Under the pieces are notes generated by a model, which was given only the letters and a program-made list of their open reading frames with translations, was not told where the DNA came from and ran no database searches. DNA of 64,000 bases from Bacillus sp. REN10 (GTDB taxonomy: Bacteria; Bacillota; Bacilli; Bacillales; Domibacillaceae): NCBI RefSeq assembly GCF_016820555.1, contig NZ_JADHDW010000002.1:319736-383735 (forward strand), in the 5' to 3' direction. This document shows positions 28,573-39,182 of the stretch, one piece after another. The position numbers and the translations under genes were made by a program. Numbering within the stretch: the first letter of the stretch is position 1; each line of letters opens with the position of its first letter.

Positions 28573-31500
28573 ATGAGTCAAGAATCCCAAGGGAAGCGGC
28601 AAAGGTTTCAATTACTATTACAGCAGTTAAATCTGATTGATGACGTCTTCGTAAAGCACTTTGAGGGAGCGGAAATTTCTAAGTTGACGGTAGAACGACA
28701 ACAGCAAAGATGGCATTTTTCGTTTTTGGTAGAACGTATTGTTCCTTGTCAAGTGCTGGAGCTTTTTGCGAATAAACTGGTACACACATTTAAAGAGATT
28801 GCCACTGTCACATTTTCAATAAAAGCGAAAAATCCAGAGGTCTCAGATGTATTAATCGGACAATACTGGAATTTATGTGTGAAGCAACTAGAAGGCATCT
28901 CGCCGCCTATGCTTGCTTTACTAACGAAACAACCGCCTACTGTCAAAGGAAACAAGCTTGTGGTGGGAGTCAATAATGAAGCGGAAGGAATGGCATTGAA
29001 AAATAAGTATGGCGAATGGGTCGTCCGTACTTATCAACACTATGGCTTTCCGGCTTTGGCGTTTGATGTCGAAATTATTGAATCAGAAAAAGATGAGGCC
29101 TTCCAACAATTTTTAGAGGCGAAGCAAAAAGAAGATGCGGAACGAGCGATGCAGGCCGTTGTTGATATGCAGAAACGTGAAGCAAGTGCGAAAGAAGAAG
29201 AATCGGAATTTGACGGTCCGTTAATGATCGGGTTGAAAATCAAAGATGATGCTGAATTCAAAAAGCTAGAAGAAATTCAAGATGAGGAACGGCGCATTGC
29301 GATCGAAGGTTATGTATTCGATGCAGAAACAAAAGAACTTCGCAGCGGCCGCACATTGCTCACTTTTAAAATCACTGATTATACGGACTCTCTTTTAGTG
29401 AAAATGTTCTCTCGCGATAAAGAAGATGCGGCTCTGTTAACTCGAATGAAAAAAGGAATGTGGGTTCGCGCTCGCGGAACGGTTCAAAATGATACGTTTG
29501 TTCGAGACTTAGTGATGATTGCTAATGATATCAACGAAATTTCGCCGGTTACCCGACAAGATACAGCTCCGGAAGAGGAGAAGCGAGTCGAGCTTCATCT
29601 GCATACGCCAATGAGTCAAATGGATGCTGTGACACCAGTGAGTGACCTCGTTGCTCAAGCGAGTAAATGGGGGCATAAAGCGATTGCTGTTACAGACCAT
29701 GCCGTTACCCAATCATTCCCTGAAGCGTATAGCGCCGGAAAGAAACACGGTATTAAAGTATTATACGGACTAGAAGCGAACTTAGTCGATGATGGCGTGC
29801 CAATTGCTTATCATGACGCTCATCGATTTTTGCCAGATGAAACTTATGTCGTATTTGACGTCGAGACAACAGGGTTATCAGCTGTGTATGATACGATTAT
29901 TGAATTAGCTGGCGTCAAGATTAAGAATGGGGAGATTATCGACCGGTTTGAGTCCTTTGCCAATCCGCATCATCCGTTATCAGCCACTACGATCAATTTA
30001 ACAGGCATTACAGATGATTTAGTAGAAAATGCTCCAGAAGTAGAAGAGGTATTACAAAAGTTTAAAGAATGGACAGCCGATGCTATTTTAGTTGCCCATA
30101 ATGCTTCTTTTGATATGGGCTTTTTACAAGCGGGTTATGAACGCTACAATATCGAAAAAGCAACGAATCCAGTCATTGATACGTTAGAGCTAGCGAGATT
30201 TTTATATCCGAGCATGAAAAATCATCGTTTAAATACGTTAGCGAAGAAATTTGATGTGGAGCTAACTCAGCATCACCGGGCGATTTACGATGCAGAAGCG
30301 ACTGGGTATTTAATGTTAAAAATGCTTCAGGATGCGGCTGAAAAAGGTATTACTTATCATGATCAATTTAACGAACATATGGGTGAAGGAGATGCTTACA
30401 AGCGAGCTCGTCCTTATCACTGTACGATCCTTGCTCGAAATGAAGTCGGCTTAAAAAACTTGTTTAAATTAGTTTCCATTTCTCATATTAATTATTTTTA
30501 TCGTGTGCCGCGCATCCCAAGGTCGGTATTACAAAAACATCGAGAAGGTTTGATTATCGGTTCGGGTTGTGATAAAGGGGAAGTATTTGAGAGTATGATG
30601 CAAAAAGGTAGTGAAGAAGCGGAGAAAAAAGCAGCTTTTTATGATTACCTAGAAATTCATCCGAAAGAAGTGTATGCTCACTTATTGGAGCTAGAGTTAG
30701 TTCGTGATGATCATGCGCTTGAAGACATTATTTCAAAAATTGTTGAGATTGGCGATAAGTTGAAGTTGCCTGTTTGCGCTACAGGCAATGTTCATTACTT
30801 AAATCCGACAGATAAAATTCACCGTAAAATTTTGGTCAATTCCCAAGGGGGGGCGAATCCGCTCAATCGTCATCAGCTACCGGATGTTCATTTTCGAACA
30901 ACGAATGAGATGCTCGATGCTTTCAGCTTTTTAGAGAAAGACAAGGCAAAAGAAGTAGTGGTCGTCAATCCGAATAAGGTTGCTGATCTTCTAGAAGAAA
31001 TTAAGCCGATTAAAGATGATCTCTATACTCCAAAAATTGAAGGTGCCGATGAAGAAATAAGAAATATGAGTTATGAACGGGCGAGAAGCATCTACGGAGA
31101 GGACTTACCAGAAATTGTGGAAGCCCGATTAGAAAAAGAATTGAAAAGTATCATCGGACATGGATTTGCAGTCATTTACTTGATTTCCCACAAGTTGGTA
31201 AAAAAATCATTGGATGATGGCTATCTAGTTGGGTCACGCGGTTCCGTTGGCTCATCCTTTGTGGCTACGATGACAGAAATTACTGAGGTGAATCCGCTGC
31301 CTCCACATTATGTCTGTCCGAAATGCCGCACATCAGAGTTTTTTAATGATGGATCTGTCGGCTCCGGATTTGACCTGCCGGATAAAGACTGCCCAGATTG
31401 CGGCATAAGCTACACAAAAGATGGTCATGATATTCCGTTTGAAACGTTTCTTGGATTTAAAGGGGATAAAGTTCCGGATATAGATTTGAATTTTTCCGGT

Positions 31501-32895
31501 GAGTATCAACCGAGGGCTCATAATTATACAAAAGTACTATTTGGTGAAGATAATGTGTATCGAGCAGGAACGATCGGTACTGTGGCTGATAAAACGGCCT
31601 TTGGGTATGTGAAGGGATACGCCGCTGATAATAATTTGCAAATTCGTGGAGCGGAAGTCGATCGCTTAGCGAAAGGTTGTACAGGAGTAAAGCGGACGAC
31701 AGGACAGCATCCAGGGGGAATCATTGTTGTGCCGGATTATATGGACATTTATGATTTCACACCGATTCAATACCCGGCGGATAGTGATAAATCAGAATGG
31801 AAAACAACGCATTTTGATTTCCATTCCATCCATGATAATTTATTAAAGCTCGATATTCTCGGTCACGATGATCCGACAGTCATTCGGATGCTACAAGATT
31901 TATCAGGTATTGATCCTAAAACCATTCCTACTGATGATCCAGAAGTGATGAAAATTTTTAGTGGAACAGAATCGCTTGGTGTAACGGAAGAACAAATCAT
32001 GTGTAAAACAGGAACGCTTGGCATTCCTGAGTTTGGAACAAGATTCGTTCGTCAAATGCTTGAGGATACAAAACCGACAACATTTTCTGAACTTGTACAG
32101 ATTTCAGGATTGTCTCACGGAACAGATGTATGGTTAGGGAATGCGCAAGAGCTGATTCATAATGGAATTTGCGAATTAAGCGATGTGATCGGCTGTCGTG
32201 ATGATATTATGGTGTATTTAATTTACCAAGATCTTGATCCGGCTTTCGCCTTTAAAATTATGGAATCTGTTCGTAAAGGAAAAGGGTTAACAGAGGAAAT
32301 GGAAGAAGAAATGCGCAATAAAAAAGTTCCGGAATGGTACATTGATTCATGTAAAAAAATTAAATACATGTTTCCAAAGGCTCACGCCGCTGCATATGTA
32401 TTAATGGCGGTTCGGATTGCTTATTTTAAAGTGCACTTGCCGCTACTTTATTATGCTGCATATTTCACTGTGCGTGCCGAGGATTTTGATATTGAAGCAA
32501 TGGTTAGAGGCTCAGCCGCTATTAAATCTAAACTAGAAGAGATTAACGCGAAAGGACTTGATGCTTCGCCGAAAGAAAAAAATCTGTTAACCGTTTTAGA
32601 GTTAGCGCTTGAAATGAGTGAACGAGGATTCTCTTTCCAAAAAGTAGACTTATATCGCTCGAGTGCCGATCAATTTGTGATCGATGGACAATCGCTTATT
32701 CCGCCGTTTAATGCGATTCCTGGTTTAGGAACGAACGCTGCTTATAATATTGTCAAAGCACGTGAAGAAGGGGAATTTTTATCAAAAGAAGATTTACAAC
32801 AGCGGGGAAAGGTATCTAAGACGATTATTGAGTACTTGGATAATCATGGGTGTCTCGCTTCATTACCGGATCAAAATCAATTGTCATTATTTTAG
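28573..32895 (+). CDS. polC: DNA polymerase III alpha subunit, PolC type
   Basis: PolC is the main replicative polymerase of low-GC Gram-positives, with polymerase and proofreading activity in one chain. Domains in order are the N-terminal and OB-fold region (to about residue 330) and PHP ([10 protein letters not shown] near 340). An inserted DEDD exonuclease follows ([10 protein letters not shown] near 423, continuing to about 590), then the polymerase with the acidic catalytic PDIDLNF near 968. A Cys cluster (CPKC, CPDC) just before it suggests the zinc-binding site. The frame is open from TTG 28558, but GGGAGG places the start at ATG 28573, giving 1440 residues. Confidence 0.98.
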   Translation: MSQESQGKRQRFQLLLQQLNLIDDVFVKHFEGAEISKLTVERQQQRWHFSFLVERIVPCQVLELFANKLVHTFKEIATVTFSIKAKNPEVSDVLIGQYWNLCVKQLEGISPPMLALLTKQPPTVKGNKLVVGVNNEAEGMALKNKYGEWVVRTYQHYGFPALAFDVEIIESEKDEAFQQFLEAKQKEDAERAMQAVVDMQKREASAKEEESEFDGPLMIGLKIKDDAEFKKLEEIQDEERRIAIEGYVFDAETKELRSGRTLLTFKITDYTDSLLVKMFSRDKEDAALLTRMKKGMWVRARGTVQNDTFVRDLVMIANDINEISPVTRQDTAPEEEKRVELHLHTPMSQMDAVTPVSDLVAQASKWGHKAIAVTDHAVTQSFPEAYSAGKKHGIKVLYGLEANLVDDGVPIAYHDAHRFLPDETYVVFDVETTGLSAVYDTIIELAGVKIKNGEIIDRFESFANPHHPLSATTINLTGITDDLVENAPEVEEVLQKFKEWTADAILVAHNASFDMGFLQAGYERYNIEKATNPVIDTLELARFLYPSMKNHRLNTLAKKFDVELTQHHRAIYDAEATGYLMLKMLQDAAEKGITYHDQFNEHMGEGDAYKRARPYHCTILARNEVGLKNLFKLVSISHINYFYRVPRIPRSVLQKHREGLIIGSGCDKGEVFESMMQKGSEEAEKKAAFYDYLEIHPKEVYAHLLELELVRDDHALEDIISKIVEIGDKLKLPVCATGNVHYLNPTDKIHRKILVNSQGGANPLNRHQLPDVHFRTTNEMLDAFSFLEKDKAKEVVVVNPNKVADLLEEIKPIKDDLYTPKIEGADEEIRNMSYERARSIYGEDLPEIVEARLEKELKSIIGHGFAVIYLISHKLVKKSLDDGYLVGSRGSVGSSFVATMTEITEVNPLPPHYVCPKCRTSEFFNDGSVGSGFDLPDKDCPDCGISYTKDGHDIPFETFLGFKGDKVPDIDLNFSGEYQPRAHNYTKVLFGEDNVYRAGTIGTVADKTAFGYVKGYAADNNLQIRGAEVDRLAKGCTGVKRTTGQHPGGIIVVPDYMDIYDFTPIQYPADSDKSEWKTTHFDFHSIHDNLLKLDILGHDDPTVIRMLQDLSGIDPKTIPTDDPEVMKIFSGTESLGVTEEQIMCKTGTLGIPEFGTRFVRQMLEDTKPTTFSELVQISGLSHGTDVWLGNAQELIHNGICELSDVIGCRDDIMVYLIYQDLDPAFAFKIMESVRKGKGLTEEMEEEMRNKKVPEWYIDSCKKIKYMFPKAHAAAYVLMAVRIAYFKVHLPLLYYAAYFTVRAEDFDIEAMVRGSAAIKSKLEEINAKGLDASPKEKNLLTVLELALEMSERGFSFQKVDLYRSSADQFVIDGQSLIPPFNAIPGLGTNAAYNIVKAREEGEFLSKEDLQQRGKVSKTIIEYLDNHGCLASLPDQNQLSLF

Positions 32896-32911
32896 GCTTG
32901 ACACGCCTTAG

Positions 32912-32940
32912 TTGCATCTATGTGATGGATGTGGTATATT
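32912..32940 (+). promoter_or_regulatory. Sigma-A promoter of the rimP-nusA-infB operon
   Basis: TTGCAT (32912-32917) and TATATT (32935-32940) are separated by 17 bp, 117 bases before rimP. A separate TTGACA at 32898-32903 lacks a well-spaced -10 element. Confidence 0.65.
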
Positions 32941-32972
32941 TTTAATGGAAATACTAATTGATAACTCTCTTT

Positions 32973-32999
32973 GAAAGAGTGGGGCATACCCACTCTTTC
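32973..32999 (+). promoter_or_regulatory. Stem-loop in the rimP-nusA leader, possible attenuator
   Basis: GAAAGAGTGGG (32973-32983) pairs perfectly with CCCACTCTTTC (32989-32999) around the loop GCATA. The sequence ACTCTCTTT just upstream could compete for the left arm. The tail GTGTTTGTATAG is only moderately T-rich, so it could be a partial terminator or an mRNA-stabilising stem. Confidence 0.55.
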
Positions 33000-33057
33000 G
33001 TGTTTGTATAGAGTTTCATTTCTTGGTCCGGAAGGCTAGTCAACCAGGAGGTATTAT

Positions 33058-33528
33058 ATGAGTAAAGTAATTGAAATTGTAGAAGAACTCGTTGCACCAA
33101 TTACAGAAGATTTAAACTTGGAATTAGTTGATATTGAATACGTAAAAGAAGGTAAAAATTGGTTTTTGCGCGTTTGTGTTGACAAAGAAACAGGAGTGGA
33201 TATTGAAGAATGTGGTCTCGTCAGCGAGCGTTTAAGCGAGCAACTAGATGCTAAAGATCCTATTCCATATAACTATTTCCTTGAAGTTTCTTCGCCGGGA
33301 GCGGAGAGGCCATTAAAGAAAACAAAAGACTTTGAAAGAGCTGTCGGAAAAAGAGTACATGTAAAAACGTATGAGGCAATCGATGGTGAAAAAGCTTTTG
33401 AAGGCACATTATTATCTTACGACCAAGAATCATTGACCGTTGAATATATGGTCAAAACAAGAAAAAAACAAGTGGAAATCCCAATGGAGAAAGTGGCAAA
33501 AGCACGCCTTGCAGTTTCCTTTTCTTAA
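33058..33528 (+). CDS. rimP: RimP, 30S ribosome maturation factor
   Basis: RimP assists late 16S/30S assembly. Its 156 residues show the two-domain family pattern, with [35 protein letters not shown] and [19 protein letters not shown] precedes ATG 33058. It heads the conserved rimP-nusA-ylxR-ylxQ-infB cluster that combines transcription and translation factors. Confidence 0.96.
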   Translation: MSKVIEIVEELVAPITEDLNLELVDIEYVKEGKNWFLRVCVDKETGVDIEECGLVSERLSEQLDAKDPIPYNYFLEVSSPGAERPLKKTKDFERAVGKRVHVKTYEAIDGEKAFEGTLLSYDQESLTVEYMVKTRKKQVEIPMEKVAKARLAVSFS

Positions 33529-33648
33529 TACATAAAGGAGGAAACATATAGGACTTTACAGTTCCCATCCGATAGTGAAAGGGAATTTGTTTTTGTACAG
33601 CTTTTTGTGAAGGATCGTTTGAATTAATTTAAGGGGGCGGAACGTTCG

Positions 33649-34767
33649 ATGAGCACTGAATTATATGATGCTCTTGTGTATTTGGAGACAGAAAAAGGAA
33701 TTGAGAGAGATGTGATCATTGAGGCGATTGAAGCGGCACTTGTTTCTGCCTATAAGCGTAATTTTAATCAAGCGCAAAATGTTCGCGTAGATCTCAATTT
33801 AGCAACAGGCACAATGCGTGTGTTTGCACGTAAAGAAGTGGTAGATGAAGTATTTGACAGCCGTTTAGAAATTTCAGAGGCAGCTGCGAGAGAAATCAAT
33901 CCGGCATACGAGATTGGCGATATTGTCGAATTAGAAGTAACACCAAAAGATTTTGGACGCATTGCGGCTCAAACGGCGAAGCAAGTCGTCACTCAACGTG
34001 TACGTGAAGCAGAAAGAGGAATTATTTATTCTGAATTTATCGATCGCGAAGAAGACATTATGACTGGGATTGTTCAGCGTCAAGATTCCCGTTTTATTTA
34101 TGTCAGTCTTGGGAAGGTTGAAGCTTTATTGCCGTTAGCTGAACAAATGCCTAATGAAAGCTATAAGCCGCATGACCGCATTAAAGTGTTTATCACAAAA
34201 GTAGAGAGAACGACAAAAGGGCCGCAAATCTTTGTTTCAAGAACACATCCAGGCCTATTAAAGCGCCTGTTTGAAATTGAAGTGCCGGAAATCTTTGATG
34301 GTACGGTTGAGATTCGTTCTGTATCGCGTGAAGCGGGAGATCGTTCGAAAATCTCTGTTTATGCAGAAAATCCGGAAATTGATCCTGTCGGTGCATGCGT
34401 TGGTCCAAAAGGAAGCCGTGTCCAGGCGATTGTCAATGAATTAAAAGGTGAAAAAATTGATATCGTGAAATGGTCCGACGATCCGGTAGTATTTGTTGCT
34501 AATGCATTAAGTCCATCAAAAGTCATCGATGTGCAAGTAGATGAAGAGAATAAAGCAACAACGGTGATTGTACCTGATTACCAACTTTCACTTGCTATCG
34601 GTAAAAGAGGGCAAAATGCTCGCTTAGCAGCTAAGTTAACGAACTGGAAAATTGATATTAAAAGCGAATCTGATGCTCGTGCAGCGGGTGTTTATCCGCG
34701 AGAAGATGCAGCGATCAACACTGTAGATGAAGAAGCTTATGACTTTTCCTCCGAAGAAATTGAATAA
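33649..34767 (+). CDS. nusA: NusA, transcription termination/antitermination factor
   Basis: NusA binds RNA polymerase and modulates pausing and termination. The N-terminal domain ([23 protein letters not shown], given here by positions 4-26) is followed by an S1 domain at about 130-200. Two KH domains follow, with [14 protein letters not shown] and [13 protein letters not shown]. It lacks the extra C-terminal repeats of E. coli NusA, as is normal for Firmicutes, and has 372 residues. GGGGGCGG precedes ATG 33649. The 120-base gap before it contains an unused AAAGGAGG site at 33534-33541. Confidence 0.97.
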   Translation: MSTELYDALVYLETEKGIERDVIIEAIEAALVSAYKRNFNQAQNVRVDLNLATGTMRVFARKEVVDEVFDSRLEISEAAAREINPAYEIGDIVELEVTPKDFGRIAAQTAKQVVTQRVREAERGIIYSEFIDREEDIMTGIVQRQDSRFIYVSLGKVEALLPLAEQMPNESYKPHDRIKVFITKVERTTKGPQIFVSRTHPGLLKRLFEIEVPEIFDGTVEIRSVSREAGDRSKISVYAENPEIDPVGACVGPKGSRVQAIVNELKGEKIDIVKWSDDPVVFVANALSPSKVIDVQVDEENKATTVIVPDYQLSLAIGKRGQNARLAAKLTNWKIDIKSESDARAAGVYPREDAAINTVDEEAYDFSSEEIE

Positions 34768-34780
34768 GAGGTGAAGAACA

Positions 34781-35056
34781 ATGGCTAATCCTAAAAAAGT
34801 TCCATTAAGAAAATGTGTAGCTACAGGAGAAATGAAGTCGAAAAAAGAAATGGTAAGAATCGTCCGTTCGAAAGAAGGAGACGTATCTGTGGATTTAACC
34901 GGCAAAAAATCTGGGCGCGGAGCTTATTTATCAAAAAATAAAGAAGCGATAGAATTAGCGAAAAAAAGAGGAATCTTATCTCGGCATTTAAGCGCAGAGA
35001 TCCCGGATGCTGTTTTTGAAGAATTGCTGTCTCTTGTAGAAAAGGAGAATCGTTAA
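34781..35056 (+). CDS. ylxR: YlxR (RnpM-type) RNA-binding protein
   Basis: A 91-residue DUF448 protein. In B. subtilis the homologue has been described as an RNase P-interacting protein (RnpM). Family motifs are RKCVATGEMKSKKEMVRIVR and the GRGAYLSKN segment, which form the conserved basic RNA-binding face. The start ATG 34781 has GAGGTGAAG upstream and follows nusA by 13 bases. Confidence 0.93.
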   Translation: MANPKKVPLRKCVATGEMKSKKEMVRIVRSKEGDVSVDLTGKKSGRGAYLSKNKEAIELAKKRGILSRHLSAEIPDAVFEELLSLVEKENR

Positions 35057-35059
35057 TTC

Positions 35060-35377
35060 ATGAAACAGCCTCAATGGGTAGGATTAATCGGATTAGCTAA
35101 CCGTGCAAGAAAAATTATTTCCGGCGAAGAACTGACAGTAAAAGAAATTCAAAGAGGCCAAGCGAAGCTCGTTGTGCTGTCGATGGATGCTTCGTCTAAT
35201 ACAAAGAAAAAAATTCAAGATAAAGCAAGCTTTTATAAGGTACCCGTAAGGTGGGTAGATGATCGGTATGTTCTAGGCCAGGCGATTGGCAAAGAGGCTA
35301 GGGTTGTTTTAGCTGTGTTAGACTCAGGTTTTGCAAACAAGCTTGCCACCCTTCTCGATGATAATATGCGGGGGTGA
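35060..35377 (+). CDS. ylxQ: YlxQ, L7Ae-family kink-turn RNA-binding protein
   Basis: A 105-residue member of the L7Ae/L30e family. The motifs [19 protein letters not shown] and [17 protein letters not shown] fit a kink-turn binder. Its cellular target is not evident from the sequence. It starts 3 bases after ylxR, with AAAGGAGAATCG upstream, and ends 7 bases before the GTG of infB. Confidence 0.92.
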   Translation: MKQPQWVGLIGLANRARKIISGEELTVKEIQRGQAKLVVLSMDASSNTKKKIQDKASFYKVPVRWVDDRYVLGQAIGKEARVVLAVLDSGFANKLATLLDDNMRG

Positions 35378-35384
35378 ACATATA

Positions 35385-37487
35385 GTGAACCAAAAAAGAG
35401 TGTATGAATATGCGAAAGAAAAAAATGTGTCAAGTAAAGTAGTCATTGATAAATTAAAAGAGTTGAACGTAAAAGTCTCTAACCATATGACTGTTATTGA
35501 CGAGGGGGCTATGCAAAAATTGGATAAATCACTAAATCAATCAAAAACAAATAATAAACAAAGCGCAGCTAAAGGCGCATCATCAAAACCTAAACAAGGG
35601 GTTAAATCTCAAGATTCCAAGAGAAATCCTCAACAAAGAGGGAATAATAAAGTTCAAGGGCGCAATAAGCAGCAAGGAAATAAAAATAAAAATGTAAAAC
35701 CAGCTGCACCTACTCCGCCTAAAGTAAAAGAACTGCCAGAAAAAATTACGTTTACCGGCTCATTAACAGTAACTGAATTAGCAAAGAAATTAAATCGTGA
35801 GCCATCTGAAATTATTAAGAAGCTGTTTATGCTAGGGATTATGGCGACAATTAACCAAGAATTAGACAGCGATGCGATTGAGTTAATCGCTGGTGAATAC
35901 GGCGTGGAAGTAGAAGAAGAAGTCTTGATTGATAAAGCGGACTTAGAAGTCTATTTTGGAGTCGATGAAGAAGAGGCAACAATTGAACGACCAGCTGTAG
36001 TAACTATTATGGGGCATGTTGACCATGGTAAAACAACTCTTCTTGACTCTATCCGAAACACGAAAGTAACCGAAGGAGAAGCTGGCGGAATTACTCAGCA
36101 TATCGGTGCTTATCAAATTGAGGAGCAAGGCAAAAAAATTACGTTCCTGGATACCCCTGGACATGCGGCGTTTACAACGATGCGTGCTCGCGGAGCGAAA
36201 ATTACAGATATCACCATCCTTGTTGTGGCAGCGGATGACGGCGTGATGCCACAAACAATCGAAGCGATCAATCATGCGAAGGCGGCGGAAGTACCAATTA
36301 TTGTTGCTGTTAACAAAATTGATAAGCCAACAGCGAATCCAGATCGCGTGATGCAAGAATTGACTGAGCATGGTCTTTTACCAGAAGCTTGGGGCGGCGA
36401 AACGATTTTCGTTCCTCTATCAGCGAAACACGGTGAGGGAATTGACACATTGCTTGAAATGATTCTTTTAGTGGCTGAAGTAGAAGAGTTAAAAGCGAAC
36501 CCTAACCGTCGTGCCATTGGAACAGTGATCGAAGCTGAGCTTGATAAAGGCCGCGGTTCTGTGGCGACATTGCTCGTTCAAAATGGTACGTTAAATGTAG
36601 GAGATCCCATCGTTGTCGGTAATACATTCGGGCGTGTGCGTGCCATGGTTAATGATCTAGGGCGCCGCGTGAAAGTAGCAGGACCTTCTACACCAGTGGA
36701 AATCACTGGATTAAATGATGTGCCATTAGCTGGAGACCGTTTCGTTGTTTTTGAAGATGAGAAAACAGCTCGCCAAATTGGTGAAGCGCGTGCACAAGAA
36801 GCATTGCAGGCGCAACGTAGCGAGAAATCTCGTGTCAGCCTAGATAACTTGTTTGAACATATGAAGCAAGGAGAAATGAAAGATTTAAACATCGTGTTAA
36901 AGGCGGACGTTCAAGGCTCGCTTGAAGCGGTTGCTGCTGCTTTGCAAAAACTTGAAGTAGAAGGTGTAAATGTGAAAATCATTCACACGGGCGTAGGGGC
37001 TATTACGGAATCGGATGTTATTTTAGCATCAGCTTCTAATGCGATTGTGATCGGCTTTAATGTACGTCCAGATGTGAACGCGAAACGTGCAGCCGAAACG
37101 GAAGAAGTCGATGTGCGTCTTCACCGCATTATTTATAAAGTCATCGAAGAAATTGAAGCGGCAATGAAAGGAATGCTTGATCCAGAATTCCAAGAAAAAA
37201 TCATCGGTCAAGCAGAAGTCCGTCAAACATTTAAAGTATCGAAAGTCGGTACCATTGCCGGATCTTATGTGACGGATGGAAAAATCACTCGCGATAGCGG
37301 TGTTCGTTTAATTCGTGATGGTATCGTAATTTTTGAAGGGGAAGTTGATGCATTGAAACGCTTCAAAGATGATGCGAAAGAAGTCGCTCAAGGTTATGAG
37401 TGCGGAATCACGATTAAAAACTTCAATGATGTGAAAGAAGGCGACATTATTGAAGCCTTTATTGAAGAGGAAATTGAGCGTAAATGA
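35385..37487 (+). CDS. infB: Translation initiation factor IF-2
   Basis: IF-2 is the GTPase that brings initiator tRNA to the 30S subunit. A Lys/Gln/Asn-rich disordered N-terminus (about residues 50-120) precedes the IF2_N module ([20 protein letters not shown]). The G domain has [17 protein letters not shown] and NKID, followed by domains II-IV. The long open frame begins at 35331, but GGGGGTG sits 8 bases before GTG 35385. Starting there gives [18 protein letters not shown], the family N-terminus, and a 700-residue protein. Confidence 0.96.
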   Translation: MNQKRVYEYAKEKNVSSKVVIDKLKELNVKVSNHMTVIDEGAMQKLDKSLNQSKTNNKQSAAKGASSKPKQGVKSQDSKRNPQQRGNNKVQGRNKQQGNKNKNVKPAAPTPPKVKELPEKITFTGSLTVTELAKKLNREPSEIIKKLFMLGIMATINQELDSDAIELIAGEYGVEVEEEVLIDKADLEVYFGVDEEEATIERPAVVTIMGHVDHGKTTLLDSIRNTKVTEGEAGGITQHIGAYQIEEQGKKITFLDTPGHAAFTTMRARGAKITDITILVVAADDGVMPQTIEAINHAKAAEVPIIVAVNKIDKPTANPDRVMQELTEHGLLPEAWGGETIFVPLSAKHGEGIDTLLEMILLVAEVEELKANPNRRAIGTVIEAELDKGRGSVATLLVQNGTLNVGDPIVVGNTFGRVRAMVNDLGRRVKVAGPSTPVEITGLNDVPLAGDRFVVFEDEKTARQIGEARAQEALQAQRSEKSRVSLDNLFEHMKQGEMKDLNIVLKADVQGSLEAVAAALQKLEVEGVNVKIIHTGVGAITESDVILASASNAIVIGFNVRPDVNAKRAAETEEVDVRLHRIIYKVIEEIEAAMKGMLDPEFQEKIIGQAEVRQTFKVSKVGTIAGSYVTDGKITRDSGVRLIRDGIVIFEGEVDALKRFKDDAKEVAQGYECGITIKNFNDVKEGDIIEAFIEEEIERK

Positions 37488-37762
37488 TCGGTTGCGTTGA
37501 AGTAGAATATATCATTCACGCGTCCCATTCATTAAAAGAAAAAAGGGCCGTGCTTCAACGTACTATCACTCGTTTAAAACAAAAATTAAATGTGTCTGTT
37601 GCCGAAACGAATTATCAGGACGTTTGGCAGCGGACACAGCTTACTATTGTCACCGTCGCTTCCTCTAAACAAGCAACTGAGAGGGAACTAGAAAACGCAT
37701 TGAATTTTCTAGACTCGTTTCCTGAATGGGAGCGTCTGATGACATCCTATGAATGGCTATAG
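37484..37762 (+). CDS. ylxP: YlxP, DUF503 family protein
   Basis: A 92-residue ferredoxin-like fold protein of the DUF503 family. The motif [20 protein letters not shown] is diagnostic. Its position between infB and rbfA is conserved and suggests a link to ribosome assembly, but the function is not shown by the sequence. It overlaps infB by 4 bases (ATGA). Confidence 0.92.
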   Translation: MIGCVEVEYIIHASHSLKEKRAVLQRTITRLKQKLNVSVAETNYQDVWQRTQLTIVTVASSKQATERELENALNFLDSFPEWERLMTSYEWL

Positions 37763-37776
37763 AGAGGTGAATAAAG

Positions 37777-38124
37777 ATGACTCTTCGTTCGAATCGTGTC
37801 GGAGAACAAATGAAAAAAGAGCTAACGGATATTTTAAACCGTAAAGTGAAGGATCCTCGCATTGGTTTTATTACTGTTACAGATGTAGAGGTTACGGGCG
37901 ACCTTCAACAAGCGAAGGTGTATATTACAGTCCTTGGCGATGAGCATAAACGAGAAGAAACGTTAAAAGCTCTTGCCAAAGCGAAAGGATTCATTCGTTC
38001 TGAAGTGGGACAGAGAATTCGTCTACGCAAAACACCAGAGTTATTGTTTGAATTTGACGAATCCATCGATTATGGAAATCGGATTGATGCGTTGTTGCGT
38101 CAAATTGACAGCGATCAGTCTTAA
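37777..38124 (+). CDS. rbfA: RbfA, ribosome-binding factor A
   Basis: RbfA is a KH-fold assembly factor for the 30S subunit, important for 16S 5'-end maturation and cold growth. Signatures are [30 protein letters not shown] (residues 4-33) and the C-terminal [18 protein letters not shown]. Its 115 residues are normal. GAGGTG lies upstream of ATG 37777. It is followed by a terminator-like hairpin before truB. Confidence 0.96.
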   Translation: MTLRSNRVGEQMKKELTDILNRKVKDPRIGFITVTDVEVTGDLQQAKVYITVLGDEHKREETLKALAKAKGFIRSEVGQRIRLRKTPELLFEFDESIDYGNRIDALLRQIDSDQS

Positions 38125-38185
38125 ATGTGAAAGGTCTTTCGTTTCTCATTTGAATGCATATAGACTTTTTCTATACTTCATTCAT

Positions 38186-38210
38186 AAAGAGGCGTAAGAC
38201 CTCTTTTTTT
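38186..38210 (+). terminator. Terminator-like hairpin between rbfA and truB
   Basis: AAAGAGG (38186-38192) pairs with CCTCTTT (38200-38206), with a 7-nt loop and a run of T to 38211. Only about 25 bases separate it from the truB ribosome site, so truB must be reached by read-through or from an upstream start. Confidence 0.85.
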
Positions 38211-38251
38211 TACGGAATTTTGTCAAATAATCTGAAAAGGAGAAAATGAGG

Positions 38252-39160
38252 ATGAACGGGATATTACCACTTTGGAAAGAGAAAGGGATGACCTCCCATG
38301 ATTGTGTTTTTCGTGTTAGAAAAATTCTTCGCACGAAAAAAGTGGGCCATACAGGTACGCTTGATCCCGATGTAGAAGGAGTATTGCCGATCTGCATCGG
38401 TCGAGCGACCAAGCTGTCGGACTATATTATGAATTCAGGGAAAACGTATGTAGCTGAAGTAACGGTAGGGTATTCGACAACGACAGAAGACGCTTCCGGA
38501 GAGATAGTAGAAAAAAGAGCATTGACCGAAGAGGTTTCAAGAGGGGATCTTTTGAACATATTACAGTCTTTAACAGGAGAAATTGTTCAAACGCCGCCGA
38601 TGTATTCCGCTGTGAAAGTAAATGGAAAACGTCTATATGAATATGCTCGTCAAGGAATCGAAGTAGATCGTCCTTCGAGGAAAGTAATGATTGAAGACAT
38701 ACAACTTCTTGATGATCAAGATGTCTTTTCTGGAGAATCGATTCGTTTTTCCGTTCGAGTTGTTTGTGGCAAAGGAACATATATCCGTACTCTTGCTGTT
38801 ATGATCGGTGAAAGATTAGGGTATCCTGCTCACATGTCTCATTTAGTGAGAACTGCCTCAGGTGGGTTTACTCAAGCAGACTGTTTGACTCTCAAGGAGT
38901 TAGAGGGGAAGCAGGAAAACAATGAAGTTGCATCAACGTTACATCCGCTTGAGAAAGGCATTTCTCATTTGCCGAAATGGGAGATAAGTGATACATTAGC
39001 AGAGAAAGTGAAAAATGGAGCTGTGCTTGATCAACCAGCTCATTGGCCAGCAAACGAAGCAGAAGCTGCTGTGATCTTTCAAGGGCATTTACTGGCCATT
39101 TATCGTTTACATCCGACCAAACCAGGGAAAATAAAGCCCGTAAAAGTATTAGGTGATTGA
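38252..39160 (+). CDS. truB: TruB, tRNA pseudouridine-55 synthase
   Basis: TruB converts U55 in the T-loop of tRNAs to pseudouridine and acts as a tRNA chaperone. The catalytic Asp is in VGHTGTLDPDVEGVLP, with QTPPMYSAVKVNGKRLYEYAR and VRVVCGKGTYIRTLA downstream. AAAAGGAG is 9 bases before ATG 38252 and only 3 before ATG 38246, so I take the second. Its 302 residues are usual, and it pairs with ribF as in other Bacilli. Confidence 0.96.
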   Translation: MNGILPLWKEKGMTSHDCVFRVRKILRTKKVGHTGTLDPDVEGVLPICIGRATKLSDYIMNSGKTYVAEVTVGYSTTTEDASGEIVEKRALTEEVSRGDLLNILQSLTGEIVQTPPMYSAVKVNGKRLYEYARQGIEVDRPSRKVMIEDIQLLDDQDVFSGESIRFSVRVVCGKGTYIRTLAVMIGERLGYPAHMSHLVRTASGGFTQADCLTLKELEGKQENNEVASTLHPLEKGISHLPKWEISDTLAEKVKNGAVLDQPAHWPANEAEAAVIFQGHLLAIYRLHPTKPGKIKPVKVLGD

Positions 39161-39182
39161 CCAGGAAGAAGGGTGAAGAAAA

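Noticed and set aside
35943-36371. 142-codon open frame on the - strand
   Set aside because: Antisense to the IF-2 G domain; Cys/His/Phe-rich shadow composition.
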